Source: Candidatus Altimarinota bacterium (lineage in GTDB: Bacteria; Patescibacteriota; Gracilibacteria; UBA1369; UM-FILTER-53-11). Taken from it: a stretch of 64,000 nucleotides of DNA. Positions 26,427-34,704 of this stretch are shown here, piece by piece. The DNA lies in contig JAGOUV010000003.1 in NCBI GenBank assembly GCA_018061065.1, forward strand, positions 1 to 64,000. The letters run 5' to 3'. The notes beneath the pieces are model-generated. The model was not told the origin of the DNA. It ran no database searches and saw nothing but the letters and a program-made list of their open reading frames with translations. How positions within the stretch are numbered: position 1 is the first letter of the stretch; every line of letters begins with the position of its first letter. Made by a program: the position numbers and the translations under genes.

Positions 26427-27944
26427 TTACTCAGTAACCCAGTAGTAGAAAATATGAGGATTTGTTGCACTTGCGGCAGCTGCCATGGTGATATCAAACG
26501 TAGTTGCACTTACCGTTCCTACGTATGGCTGTGCGACTGCTGCATATGAGTTAGCAGGAGTGACAATCACCGACTTAGGAGCAGCTCCAAATGGCAACAG
26601 GAAGGTCACACGAGCAGTACAATCTGTTGCAGGACCGGCTCCTGCGGTAACAGTAATAGAACCATTCGTATCCGTAGAACTAGCAGCAACACTAAATGTA
26701 GGACCTGCTCCACAGTTAGTACCAAATTCAGCAACCGTAGGTTTTGAACTTTGTGTAAGACGCACATGAGCTGCTGAATCAACTGATCCTGACTTACCTG
26801 CAATCAAAAAGTAAGGTGCTGCACCTGCACCAGCACGGCTTCCCAGTGTCATTGAGATGCTTGATCCATCAGTAGCAGGCGTGCCCAGTGGAGAACCAGC
26901 TACAAAGCTTATACTTCCTCCCTTGCCACTTGTAACACCTCCATTACCAGCAGTGATAACGACACCACCACCGATTCCCGTACCCGTAGAGCTACCTGCA
27001 TTTCCGGCGGTTAGATTAACCGCACCGCCATTGGCACTACTTGCTTCACCAGCAGCACCAGCGACCAAGTTAATTGCGCCGCCAGCTCCGCCTGTTGCCC
27101 CCACTGATCCACCAAGACCAGCAGTCAGCGTAATACTTCCACCAGCACCTGCCACTCCACTACCTGAGCCGTTTTTACCAGCACCAGCTGTCAAAAGAAC
27201 CGCACCACCACTACCACCGTTGGTACCAGTGCCGCTCGTAGTGCCGCCGGCTCCACTTTCTAATTTAACTAAACCACCATTTCCTCCATTAAATACACTT
27301 GAACCTCCAGCACCTGAAGTAAGATCGAACTTACCTCCAGTACCACCGGCACTTACTGAGTCACCCGTACCACCCGCACCCAGTGCCCATGTAGATGAAC
27401 CACCCGTTCCAGCAGTAGTGCCAGCCGTGTGTGATCCACCAGTACCAAGTGTTACATTAAAAGCACCACCAGTTCCTGATGAAGAGGTTCCAGATCCTGC
27501 CGCAGCGCCCAGACCTGTTGTAATAGTAACATTTCCTCCCGAACCACCATCATTCATACCCGTGACGCCATCTGTACCCGCGCCCGTTGTAAGGCTAAGA
27601 TTTCCGCCATTTAATCCAACTGTTGAGGCAACACCACCATTTCCCGTCGTCAATGTAATCAAACTACCATCGTAGTTCGTGAGAGAAGTTGCACCAGTGA
27701 GTGAAATATCACCCGTATCACCCGCAACAGCGGTGGCATTACCTACACGAAGCACGACATTACTTCCATTGCCAGAGGCGAGAGTAACTACTTTTCCCGC
27801 AGCACCGTTATTTATAAGATCACCGGTATTTTCAATTCCATCATTTAATGTGACTGTTGCAAATACTTGTGGAACGTACAATAGACTCAGCAACGCTGCA
27901 GTTGTCGTATATACGCCAAGCTTTCTAAGCCGTGATATTTTCAT
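26427..27944 (-). CDS. Secreted Gly-rich repeat protein
   Basis: A 505-residue exported protein. A signal peptide spans about residues 1-29 (basic start, TTTAALLSLLYVPQVFA). From about 85 to 370 are roughly 17-20-residue Gly-rich units of the form GGxhxLTxGAGG, probably a beta-solenoid-like fibre. A compact C-terminal domain (about 400-505) has two Cys (GTNCGAGPTF and ATDCTARVTF) and ends FYYWVTE, a tail type seen on many bacterial surface proteins. It probably forms a cell-surface fibre. There is no sortase motif or membrane anchor. It has a good promoter and terminator, so it is a single-gene unit. Confidence 0.75.
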   Translation of the reverse strand: MKISRLRKLGVYTTTAALLSLLYVPQVFATVTLNDGIENTGDLINNGAAGKVVTLASGNGSNVVLRVGNATAVAGDTGDISLTGATSLTNYDGSLITLTTGNGGVASTVGLNGGNLSLTTGAGTDGVTGMNDGGSGGNVTITTGLGAAAGSGTSSSGTGGAFNVTLGTGGSHTAGTTAGTGGSSTWALGAGGTGDSVSAGGTGGKFDLTSGAGGSSVFNGGNGGLVKLESGAGGTTSGTGTNGGSGGAVLLTAGAGKNGSGSGVAGAGGSITLTAGLGGSVGATGGAGGAINLVAGAAGEASSANGGAVNLTAGNAGSSTGTGIGGGVVITAGNGGVTSGKGGSISFVAGSPLGTPATDGSSISMTLGSRAGAGAAPYFLIAGKSGSVDSAAHVRLTQSSKPTVAEFGTNCGAGPTFSVAASSTDTNGSITVTAGAGPATDCTARVTFLLPFGAAPKSVIVTPANSYAAVAQPYVGTVSATTFDITMAAAASATNPHIFYYWVTE

Positions 27945-27987
27945 ATATTTGTTTGGTTTAAATTATTTTATTTTTATATACATCTAA

Positions 27988-28016
27988 ATTATAACATCAA
28001 AAGCGCAATCGGGCAA
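27988..28016 (-). promoter_or_regulatory. Promoter of the Gly-rich protein gene
   Basis: Minus strand TTGCCC (28011-28016), 17-base spacer, perfect TATAAT (27988-27993) preceded by TGT. The leader before the ATG is about 40 bases and almost all A/T. Confidence 0.7.
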
Positions 28017-28023
28017 TAGCGGG

Positions 28024-28434
28024 TTACTCTTCAAACGCCTGATGAAAAACAAATACAATAGCAGGTTCAATTTGCGCATAATCTAATGCCGTCCGATCCT
28101 TTTCTATCATCTTTTTGCCTTTTTCATGGCCAACTTCAGCGTGTAATTTATACGTTCGCGCGCCTGTATTTTCTCGATTAACCCGAAATTGTGCGTTATA
28201 TGCTTTACCCTCTCTATTAAAAAATACCGTCAGGCCTGATTCTGATTTCTCAAAACGCGCATCATCAATTTCTGAAATTTTTGAAATAGCCGTCATTGCA
28301 GCTGCAAAATCATATTTAGGATGCAGTAGCCCTTCCGTAGTATCTGCAACCTTATGTTCTGCTGCCTTTTTCACCTCTGTCTTTTCTGATTTTATGGCCT
28401 TTGAGCTGATTTTTTTTCTGAAAAATTTGAACAT
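28024..28434 (-). CDS. Unknown basic protein, 136 residues
   Basis: A small soluble protein with a strongly basic N-terminus (KFFRKKISSKAIKSEKTEVKK) and a folded remainder with strands such as SGLTVFFNREGKAYNAQF. Its stop is next to the promoter of the Gly-rich protein gene. There is no signal peptide and no family is recognised. Confidence 0.55.
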   Translation of the reverse strand: MFKFFRKKISSKAIKSEKTEVKKAAEHKVADTTEGLLHPKYDFAAAMTAISKISEIDDARFEKSESGLTVFFNREGKAYNAQFRVNRENTGARTYKLHAEVGHEKGKKMIEKDRTALDYAQIEPAIVFVFHQAFEE

Positions 28435-28496
28435 AGTGAGCGTGATTATTTTCTACAATTTCAGGTAATTATAATGGATTAAAATCCAATGTAAAG

Positions 28497-28525
28497 TTGC
28501 AAGACGGAAATGTATACACTAGAGT
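28497..28525 (+). promoter_or_regulatory. Promoter of purN
   Basis: TTGCAA (28497-28502), 17-base spacer, TAGAGT (28520-28525), then 8 bases to the purN ATG: leaderless layout. Confidence 0.55.
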
Positions 28526-28533
28526 AATCTTAT

Positions 28534-29124
28534 ATGTTACGCATCGCAGTTTTGGCCTCTACAAATGGCACCGATCTTCAGGCAATTATTGATGAAATCG
28601 TAGCAGGACGCTTGAATGTAGAGCTGACCTGCGTAGTGAGTAACAAGAAAAAGTGCTACGCGCTAGAACGTGCACAACAACAGGGATATAAGACGTATTT
28701 CATTGATCCTAAAGGCAAAACGCGTGAAGAGTTTGATGCGCAAATGGTGGCCTTATTGCAGACTGAACGTGTAGATCTCGTAGTGCTCGTGGGATATATG
28801 AAGATACTTACTCCCCTTTTTGTACGGGCATTTCCGCAACGCATTATTAATGTGCATCCCGCACTTATTCCCAAGTACAGCGGAAAAGATTTTTTTGGTG
28901 CAAGCGTGCATGAGGCGGTGTTAAAATCAGGAGATGCGGAAACCGGAATGACGATTCATTATGTAGATGAAGGCGTAGACAGTGGCGAAATTATTATGCA
29001 AAAAAAATGCCCGGTACTTCCCGGTGATACGGTTGAGACGCTCAAGGCACGCGTACAAGCACTTGAGAAAGAGTGGTATCCAAAAGCAATTGCGCAGATT
29101 GCTAACGCTTCCGCCACTTCATAA
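28534..29124 (+). CDS. purN: Phosphoribosylglycinamide formyltransferase
   Basis: Transfers a formyl group from 10-formyl-THF to GAR (step 3 of purine synthesis). At 196 residues it has LASTNGTDLQAIIDEI, NVHPALIPKYSG with the catalytic Asn/His, and HYVDEGVDSGEII with the catalytic Asp. Its presence implies formyl-folate is available. The 3' end overlaps the convergent GT2 gene by 23 bp, and the gene is isolated from the other purine genes. Confidence 0.95.
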   Translation: MLRIAVLASTNGTDLQAIIDEIVAGRLNVELTCVVSNKKKCYALERAQQQGYKTYFIDPKGKTREEFDAQMVALLQTERVDLVVLVGYMKILTPLFVRAFPQRIINVHPALIPKYSGKDFFGASVHEAVLKSGDAETGMTIHYVDEGVDSGEIIMQKKCPVLPGDTVETLKARVQALEKEWYPKAIAQIANASATS

Positions 29125-29899
29125 AATACTTTCGCGCCGAGTTCAGATGAATCCAGAAGACTTTTTTGCGCAACAAGGAAAAAAGGCCGCCTTCAGACAA
29201 ACGTTTATGATAATGGAGCGCACGCGCATGCGGATAATAGACGACTTTGTATCCGTGCTTCCATAGTGTGCGACACAGATCAGCGTCTTCCATAAACATA
29301 AAATAGCGGGGATCAAAACCACCCATTTTCTCAAAAATATCTTTGCGCATGATAAAACAAGCACCCGTCACCATATCAACTTCTTGTGGTATTTTTTTAT
29401 CATAATCAACCATCAAATATTCTCTTACGCGCTTTGCTAGAATTGGAATTCTCTTGAGCGGAGTGCGCTTAATAATCAAATCCATTGGACGCATAAAACG
29501 TCTACAGGAATCTTGAATCTCGCCATTAAAAAAATACAACTGCGGACCTACTAATCCTACCTTGGGATGTTCGTCCACGTAGGCAACAAGTTTTTGAAGC
29601 ATGTCCTCCTCTACTCCCACATCCGGATTTAAAATAACTACATATTCTCCTTTTGCATGTTTCACACCAAGATTATTCCCCTTCCCATAGCCTAAATTAG
29701 CCCCTGCCTGCACGAGAATAATTTCTTTATCTTCATGCATTTTTTTTAAATATGAGAGGCTCTCATCCTGTGAATCGTTATCGACCACTATAATTTCAAA
29801 ATCAAAATCACATTTACTGCGCTGCAATGCTTCTACGCACACGCGCGGCAAATATTTAGAATTCCAGGTGACGATAATGCACGAAACTTTTGGCTTCAT
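29102..29899 (-). CDS. Glycosyltransferase, GT2 family
   Basis: A 265-residue GT-A inverting glycosyltransferase, probably adding sugars such as rhamnose to surface glycans. It starts with VSCIIVTWNSK; the donor-binding region has VVDNDSQDESLSYL, and VILNPDVGVEED holds the DxD-like metal site. TGACFIMRKDIFEKMGGFDPRYFMFMEDADLC is the acceptor-side segment with the catalytic Glu-Asp. A short hydrophobic/basic tail follows. It lies 4 bases after the GlmU-like gene and is in the same operon. Confidence 0.9.
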   Translation of the reverse strand: MKPKVSCIIVTWNSKYLPRVCVEALQRSKCDFDFEIIVVDNDSQDESLSYLKKMHEDKEIILVQAGANLGYGKGNNLGVKHAKGEYVVILNPDVGVEEDMLQKLVAYVDEHPKVGLVGPQLYFFNGEIQDSCRRFMRPMDLIIKRTPLKRIPILAKRVREYLMVDYDKKIPQEVDMVTGACFIMRKDIFEKMGGFDPRYFMFMEDADLCRTLWKHGYKVVYYPHARALHYHKRLSEGGLFSLLRKKVFWIHLNSARKYFMKWRKR

Positions 29900-29903
29900 A
29901 TTT

Positions 29904-31190
29904 TTATAATGGCTTACGCACTGGTATTTTTTCTCGATTTGGACGAATTTTGAGTGTGTGCTCGCCCGTCACAAACATGCCATCTTCTATATCTTGCGCA
30001 ACGGTAATTCCCGCTCCGATAAAACAATTTGAACCAACTTTTATTCCTGGCATGAAACTCGTATTTACTCCTACGCGAATATTATCGCCCGTAATGAGAC
30101 CAAGTTTGTTGCGCCCTGCGCCGATTTTCTCGCCCTTCACTGTGCAAACAATCTGCCCTTCATCAAGCCGTAAATTGCCCGTTACCGTGCCTGAACCAAA
30201 CGAAACATTATTTCCAATAACGCTATCACCCACATAATTTGTATGCGTCCAGACATGATCACCCACATAGCTGCGCGCGATCTCCGATCCAAAACCAATG
30301 ACACAGTCGGTACCCACGTGCGAGCCGCGCACGAGCGCACCATTTGCGATAATACTATTTTTGCCAATATATGCGGGGCCTTGAATCACCGCATTATCAA
30401 ATACTCTCACGCCATCCGCCAACACTACCGGCCCACGAATCACCGCACTCTTTGCAATCGTCACGTTCTTGCCCTTGCGTACTGTCGTACCGGTACGCGG
30501 AAGAAAGTGCATCATCAAATCAATAATATGCCATGGAAATTTCACCGGCTGCCAGTAACCATCATAGGGCACGGCCACATAACTCAACCCCTCATCAAAA
30601 AGGCTTTGCAGAGCCCGTTCATAGCGATCATCTTTATCCGAAGAAACCTTTTCCAGAGCCACCAAAAGCGCCTTACTATCGGCATGATAGTGCACCACCA
30701 TATTTACCAAATCACTCGGCTCTTTGCCCGCGCCTGGCTTCTCCACAATTCCCGTAATCTGATTTTTCTTATCGACGCTGAGATATCCACCTGGGAAATA
30801 TTCAGTAACCTTTTTTGCCAAAAGGGCAGAGGTTTTTTTCTTAGCCTGTAGCAAAACTTTCTTATACGCAGAAATTTCTAAAACATCATTTGAGCTCACC
30901 AATAAAAACGGCTCCCCTTTTATAAACGACTTTGCAGACAAAACCGCACCCGCCATTCCTAAATCCAGCTCTTTTTGCTCGACGACCTCACACTTCATCT
31001 TCTTGGCAACTGCCTTCAATCTTTCCAAGTTATGCGCCCCACCCACCAATACAATCTCCTTCAATCCTGCCTGCCGCAGCATCTTGATCTGATGCTCCAC
31101 CAACATGACTCCACAGAAACTAATAAAATTCTTATCCTCAATCGGCTTCATCCTAAAACTTCTCCCGGCGGCTAAGATAACTGCTTTCAT
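29904..31190 (-). CDS. GlmU-like sugar-1-phosphate nucleotidyltransferase with left-handed beta-helix
   Basis: A 428-residue enzyme making an NDP-sugar. The N-terminal domain (about 1-235) has the nucleotidyltransferase signature MKAVILAAGRSFRMKPIEDK. The C-terminal part (about 250-410) has hexapeptide repeats (GKNVTIAKSAVIRGPVVLA and later) forming a left-handed beta-helix, as in GlmU. Whether it acetylates is uncertain, so another sugar-phosphate is possible. The start is the ATG at 31190: a TTGTCA-17-TATATT promoter ends 8 bases before it, ruling out a longer frame from 31208. Confidence 0.82.
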   Translation of the reverse strand: MKAVILAAGRSFRMKPIEDKNFISFCGVMLVEHQIKMLRQAGLKEIVLVGGAHNLERLKAVAKKMKCEVVEQKELDLGMAGAVLSAKSFIKGEPFLLVSSNDVLEISAYKKVLLQAKKKTSALLAKKVTEYFPGGYLSVDKKNQITGIVEKPGAGKEPSDLVNMVVHYHADSKALLVALEKVSSDKDDRYERALQSLFDEGLSYVAVPYDGYWQPVKFPWHIIDLMMHFLPRTGTTVRKGKNVTIAKSAVIRGPVVLADGVRVFDNAVIQGPAYIGKNSIIANGALVRGSHVGTDCVIGFGSEIARSYVGDHVWTHTNYVGDSVIGNNVSFGSGTVTGNLRLDEGQIVCTVKGEKIGAGRNKLGLITGDNIRVGVNTSFMPGIKVGSNCFIGAGITVAQDIEDGMFVTGEHTLKIRPNREKIPVRKPL

Positions 31191-31198
31191 ACCTGAAG

Positions 31199-31227
31199 AA
31201 TATAGCAAAAAGCCCGATACTTGACAA
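31199..31227 (-). promoter_or_regulatory. Promoter of the GlmU-like gene
   Basis: Minus strand TTGTCA (31222-31227), 17-base spacer, TATATT (31199-31204) with TGC before it; 8 bases to the ATG. Its -35 overlaps the -35 of the divergent promoter. Confidence 0.65.
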
Positions 31228-31248
31228 ATATATAAATATATATAAAAT
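31221..31248 (+). promoter_or_regulatory. Promoter of the first small paralogue gene
   Basis: TTGACA (31221-31226), 16-base AT-only spacer, TAAAAT (31243-31248). The -35 lies one base off the divergent -35, so the two promoters may compete. Confidence 0.6.
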
Positions 31249-31269
31249 CAATATCCCTGTAACCTGTTC

Positions 31270-31710
31270 ATGGCTATGGAAAATCTAGATTACAACCCAC
31301 TCGAAGTAGGAGGATGGTATGAGTTAACAGAAACAATTGACGCTAGAGATGCAAAGCTAGATGGATATCCTGGTGCAGATAAAATAAAGACCGGCTTTAT
31401 TCTTACAGCGGGCACACGAATTGCGAAACTTGAGAATGAAGAAGTAAAAAATGAAGCAGATATTCGCGTCACTTGGAAAGCAAGGGGTGCATCCGGTACC
31501 GCGACCATAAGAAAAGCTGATTTTAGAGATAATGTTGAAAAAGAGCGTCGCAAGAAAACTTATGCCTATGATGGTCCAGACCGTCTGGGTGAGATATTTA
31601 ATCCCAATGATGCAGCAGTAAAGGTAAGACCCGGAGAAACGGTACAAGCAATCCGCGCCAACGCTCATCCACAACTGATAAAAGCATTATCTACCGTAAA
31701 GGGACTTTAG
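31270..31710 (+). CDS. Unknown small protein (paralogue family, member 1)
   Basis: A 146-residue soluble protein with no signal peptide. It begins with GGWYELTETID and has a central beta-rich part (TAGTRIAKLENEEV) that looks like a small barrel. A C-terminal segment (LGEIFNPNDAAVKVRPGETVQAIRANAHPQL, about 110-140) is shared with the protein encoded at 32167. Two more genes of the same type follow. Function unknown; an ATG at 31276 is an alternative start. Confidence 0.65.
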   Translation: MAMENLDYNPLEVGGWYELTETIDARDAKLDGYPGADKIKTGFILTAGTRIAKLENEEVKNEADIRVTWKARGASGTATIRKADFRDNVEKERRKKTYAYDGPDRLGEIFNPNDAAVKVRPGETVQAIRANAHPQLIKALSTVKGL

Positions 31711-31724
31711 ACTCTTTCTCTAAT

Positions 31725-32063
31725 ATGAATACACCACAACCATCGCAGACCCCTGAACTTGGCAGAGAATATGCAATAACGCACGATTTAGATACGGAGT
31801 TTAATTTGGCTATGCATAGTGGACCCCGATTGCGGCATCCTGAGAGTCCCTACTGCGAACGTCTTACAGAGAAGGGAACTCCAAATGGTTTAAACGGAGT
31901 ATTTCAGGGTGAAATTATAAGAGTTCTGCGTATTCAAGACCGGGATGTCGTAGCAACAACTGTTCTAGACCAAAGATTAGTGATAATCGATAAAAGAATT
32001 TTTGAAGCGAACACGCGTTGTGTACAAGACGTGAATAGTGAGACAGACAGAAACCTTGATTAA
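31725..32063 (+). CDS. Unknown small protein (paralogue family, member 2)
   Basis: A 112-residue protein beginning near LGREYAITHDLD, with NGVFQGEIIRVLRIQDRDVV that parallels NGTFKAGTQLTVLRVEEG in the third gene. It lacks the C-terminal helical segment of its neighbours, ending in a short polar tail, so it may be a shortened copy. It lies 14 bases after member 1 and is likely co-transcribed. Confidence 0.6.
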   Translation: MNTPQPSQTPELGREYAITHDLDTEFNLAMHSGPRLRHPESPYCERLTEKGTPNGLNGVFQGEIIRVLRIQDRDVVATTVLDQRLVIIDKRIFEANTRCVQDVNSETDRNLD

Positions 32064-32114
32064 ACTCTTTCTCATTTTCGGTGGAGCCACAATATCCCCA
32101 GAAAAGTCGTTAAT

Positions 32115-32143
32115 TTGACATGCCAGTAAAATAGTATTAAAAT
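32115..32143 (+). promoter_or_regulatory. Promoter of the third small paralogue gene
   Basis: TTGACA (32115-32120), 17-base spacer, TAAAAT (32138-32143); about 23 AT-rich bases then lead to the ATG. Confidence 0.65.
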
Positions 32144-32166
32144 CATATTAAATTAATATCATACTT

Positions 32167-32679
32167 ATGACTCTAGAAACATCCGGCGCAAAGGAAATTC
32201 AACCAGGAAATCACTACTATTTAACAGGGCCAGTGAGCTGGAAGAGAGATATTCCACAAGATATTGCGGCAAGGGCACGTAGAGCCGGAGAGGCAGCTGA
32301 ACGTCATCGCGGCCAATATAATGCCCCAGAAACAAATGGCACCTTCAAAGCAGGTACACAACTTACGGTATTAAGAGTAGAAGAAGGTAAAATATTTTTT
32401 CAACAAAACTTCCCCGGAGATCGTGCTTCGGAAATTAACGAAGTTTGGGTGAGTGCAGCAGAGTTTGAAAATCTCGCACGACCCGAACGACGTACGGGAG
32501 GAGAGTTTAGTAACTCGAGACTTGCAGAATTATTTGATCCTTCACTTGTCCAATCAAGTGAAGTGAGAGAGGAAAATCTGATGGCAGCGCGTAGAGCAGC
32601 CTACCCACAACTAAAGGCAATACTACAAAGCTTAACTACTGATACAGAAGCTGACGACGAAGAGGATACTCATCGTTAG
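32167..32679 (+). CDS. Unknown small protein (paralogue family, member 3)
   Basis: A 170-residue soluble protein, the largest of the three. IQPGNHYYLTGPVSW at the start and NGTFKAGTQLTVLRVEEGKIFF in the middle match the barrel-like core of member 2. LAELFDPSLVQSSEVREENL and AAYPQLKAILQSL near the end match member 1. The tail is acidic (DTEADDEED). It has its own promoter, and its end is one base from the convergent PEP carboxylase gene. Function unknown. Confidence 0.65.
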   Translation: MTLETSGAKEIQPGNHYYLTGPVSWKRDIPQDIAARARRAGEAAERHRGQYNAPETNGTFKAGTQLTVLRVEEGKIFFQQNFPGDRASEINEVWVSAAEFENLARPERRTGGEFSNSRLAELFDPSLVQSSEVREENLMAARRAAYPQLKAILQSLTTDTEADDEEDTHR

Positions 32680-32680
32680 A

Positions 32681-34189
32681 TCAGCCTAAGCTCTTTCTCA
32701 TCTGGGCTGCCGCGACTATATCTTCAGAGAAGTCGGCGCCCATTTGAAGTTTGTAGTAGATACTTGAAACGGTATTGCGGTGTAGAAAGTGGTGATTTTT
32801 ATGCGGGCCCAATTCGCGTCCCAGGAATTTTTCAATTTCGAGAACGTCTGTCTGCACATCTTTAAATGCAGGATGTTGTTTTGCGAGCAGCTCCAAATTT
32901 TCTTTATTCAGATATTTCCCCGCGTGAATTAGATCGCGCTCCAGATTAATATACGTCCGTTTAATAACTTCTGTCAGACCCTTTTTAGCTGCAGCTGCAA
33001 GCCCACGACCGGTACCAATCAATTCTGGCGGAACACCGAGAGAATACAGCGCACCGGTAAATGAAATCGCACGAGGCAGACGCACTTTTCCCATGCCACG
33101 TGAATATCCAAAGAGCCCAATGTGCAACATGCGCTCACGACGTGCGGGAATAAAAGATGCAATGTGATTTATAAATGGAGCCAATGTTTCAATCGTCGCC
33201 GCATATGGCTTAGAAAAAAGTGGTGTCGCTTTTTTAAGCGCCTCAACTTCCTCATCATTCAGCATATCCGGCTTCAACTTGGGCAATGTTTTTTTAATAA
33301 AATCGAGCGCTTTCTGCACTGTCTTGATTGGATAATCGTATTTAAACGCTGACTGAATCGTGACGGTACGGATGCCTGAATATTCTTTAATCGCCTCGTG
33401 AATATTTTCTGGATTCACACTTCCACGGAAGGGCAACGAGCCCGTTCCAATGATCGGATACACGGGAATACCATAGCGATCTTGCAGCTTATATAAGAGC
33501 GAAATCGCCACCTTAGAAGCCAAAACCGCCGGAATCAACCCCGCATTCAATGCCGGATCAGACCGCGCAATAAACGGCCGAATATACTCGGGCATTTTTT
33601 GATAATGATCTTTGTAGCTATCCAGATACGGATTGAGAATCGTATCGATATTCATCAAATCCTCCACGCGCTCCACGAGCGGTATGACCTCAACATGATT
33701 AAATTTAATAACTTTTCCTGGATTAAAAACCTCATACTTTAACCGTGCCACACGGCGAAACAACTCATCAGTCTCAAAAATCTGTTTATGACTTTTTGTC
33801 ATGGGCAGAATCACTTCGAAAATCGGAGGACTGTGAAATTTCAACTCACTCGCCAAGTCTGCAGAGGTGAGGATATTAATAAAGGCACGAGCTAAACGGT
33901 AGCCACGCTCCTCCCAAATATTCGGGATGCGATACGTTAAAAACTTTTTTTTGCCGAGGGGATTTTTTTTGAAATAGGTTTCGTAGCGGCGCAGCAATTT
34001 ATCAATCACCGCCTCATCCACAAACTTCCCCTCCCAGTCCCACATATACTCATCGCAACCCAGCTCTTCAAAAGCGCGATATGCCTCTTCAATTTCATCC
34101 GTCGTCGAGAGAAAACTTTTATTACACCAATAGGCCGGACTTGCATTATCGGGGTGTTGGGTCGACATGGTCGCGGGAATTTGGCGCAT
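32681..34189 (-). CDS. ppcA: Phosphoenolpyruvate carboxylase, archaeal type
   Basis: Makes oxaloacetate from PEP and bicarbonate. The 502-residue protein is the short archaeal-type enzyme, about half the size of bacterial PEPC. It has the N-terminal RQIPATMSTQHPDNA hallmark, YMWDWEGKFVDE, IARSDPALNAG, GTGSLPFRGSVNPEN and IGLFGYSRGMGKVRLPRAI. The ATG at 34189 is supported by an extended -10 (TGG-TACACT) 8 bases upstream; the frame is open further to 34225. A stray anaplerotic enzyme of archaeal type in a bacterium suggests horizontal transfer. Confidence 0.93.
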   Translation of the reverse strand: MRQIPATMSTQHPDNASPAYWCNKSFLSTTDEIEEAYRAFEELGCDEYMWDWEGKFVDEAVIDKLLRRYETYFKKNPLGKKKFLTYRIPNIWEERGYRLARAFINILTSADLASELKFHSPPIFEVILPMTKSHKQIFETDELFRRVARLKYEVFNPGKVIKFNHVEVIPLVERVEDLMNIDTILNPYLDSYKDHYQKMPEYIRPFIARSDPALNAGLIPAVLASKVAISLLYKLQDRYGIPVYPIIGTGSLPFRGSVNPENIHEAIKEYSGIRTVTIQSAFKYDYPIKTVQKALDFIKKTLPKLKPDMLNDEEVEALKKATPLFSKPYAATIETLAPFINHIASFIPARRERMLHIGLFGYSRGMGKVRLPRAISFTGALYSLGVPPELIGTGRGLAAAAKKGLTEVIKRTYINLERDLIHAGKYLNKENLELLAKQHPAFKDVQTDVLEIEKFLGRELGPHKNHHFLHRNTVSSIYYKLQMGADFSEDIVAAAQMRKSLG

Positions 34190-34197
34190 CTGGAGCC

Positions 34198-34203
34198 AGT
34201 GTA
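34198..34203 (-). promoter_or_regulatory. -10 box of the PEP carboxylase gene
   Basis: Minus strand TACACT preceded by TGG (extended -10), with a weak TTGCTT 16 bases upstream. Eight bases to the ATG: leaderless layout. Confidence 0.45.
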
Positions 34204-34209
34204 CCACAG

Positions 34210-34238
34210 TTGCGGCAATAAGCAATTAATGGTATAAT
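34210..34238 (+). promoter_or_regulatory. Promoter of the 143-residue protein gene
   Basis: TTGCGG (34210-34215), 17-base spacer, perfect TATAAT (34233-34238). The start site would be about 19 bases before the ATG, and the leader has no Shine-Dalgarno sequence. Confidence 0.65.
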
Positions 34239-34263
34239 ATAATCAAATTAAAACAAAATCTAT

Positions 34264-34695
34264 ATGGTAGATGATGCACGCGCCGAATCTGAAATCGGTT
34301 TAAATGTCGTTGATGGCCTAGAAGAGTTGGCTCGTCTTTCGGTAGGGATTGATGTTGATGATCCAGAATCACTCCAAGGATTTGCTCAAGCATTTTTGGA
34401 AACTACTAAATTGGTTGATACGGGAACAATCGGTGCACGAACAAATGAAGAGTATGAAGATATTGAACGCGCACTGGCGGATGAAACTGCAACACTAAAA
34501 GAACTAGTTTTGGCTGGGCAAGGAGATAAGCTTCTAAGAGTAAAAACCCTCAGAGAGCGCATTCTTGCAGCAGCACAAAATAGAGGGGCTGCCAGAAGTA
34601 CGGTGAATCCCCAAATGGTAACTTCTCGATTGAATTTGGTGTCGAGGCGTATTGGCGGAACACTGCGAGATAACGATCTAGATATTGCTGCCTAA
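34264..34695 (+). CDS. Unknown helical protein, 143 residues
   Basis: A soluble, mostly helical, acidic protein with segments such as GFAQAFLETTKLVDTG and IERALADETATLKELVLAG. It has no signal, membrane segment or Cys. It sits between the PEP carboxylase and PurP-like genes with its own promoter, and the two flanking genes run on the other strand. No family recognised. Confidence 0.6.
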   Translation: MVDDARAESEIGLNVVDGLEELARLSVGIDVDDPESLQGFAQAFLETTKLVDTGTIGARTNEEYEDIERALADETATLKELVLAGQGDKLLRVKTLRERILAAAQNRGAARSTVNPQMVTSRLNLVSRRIGGTLRDNDLDIAA

Positions 34696-34704
34696 GGCTC
34701 AAGC

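Noticed and set aside
26857-27675. Pro-rich 272-codon open frame opposite the Gly-rich protein
   Set aside because: It is the mirror image of Gly codons on the other strand; the opposite frame has a signal peptide, promoter and terminator.
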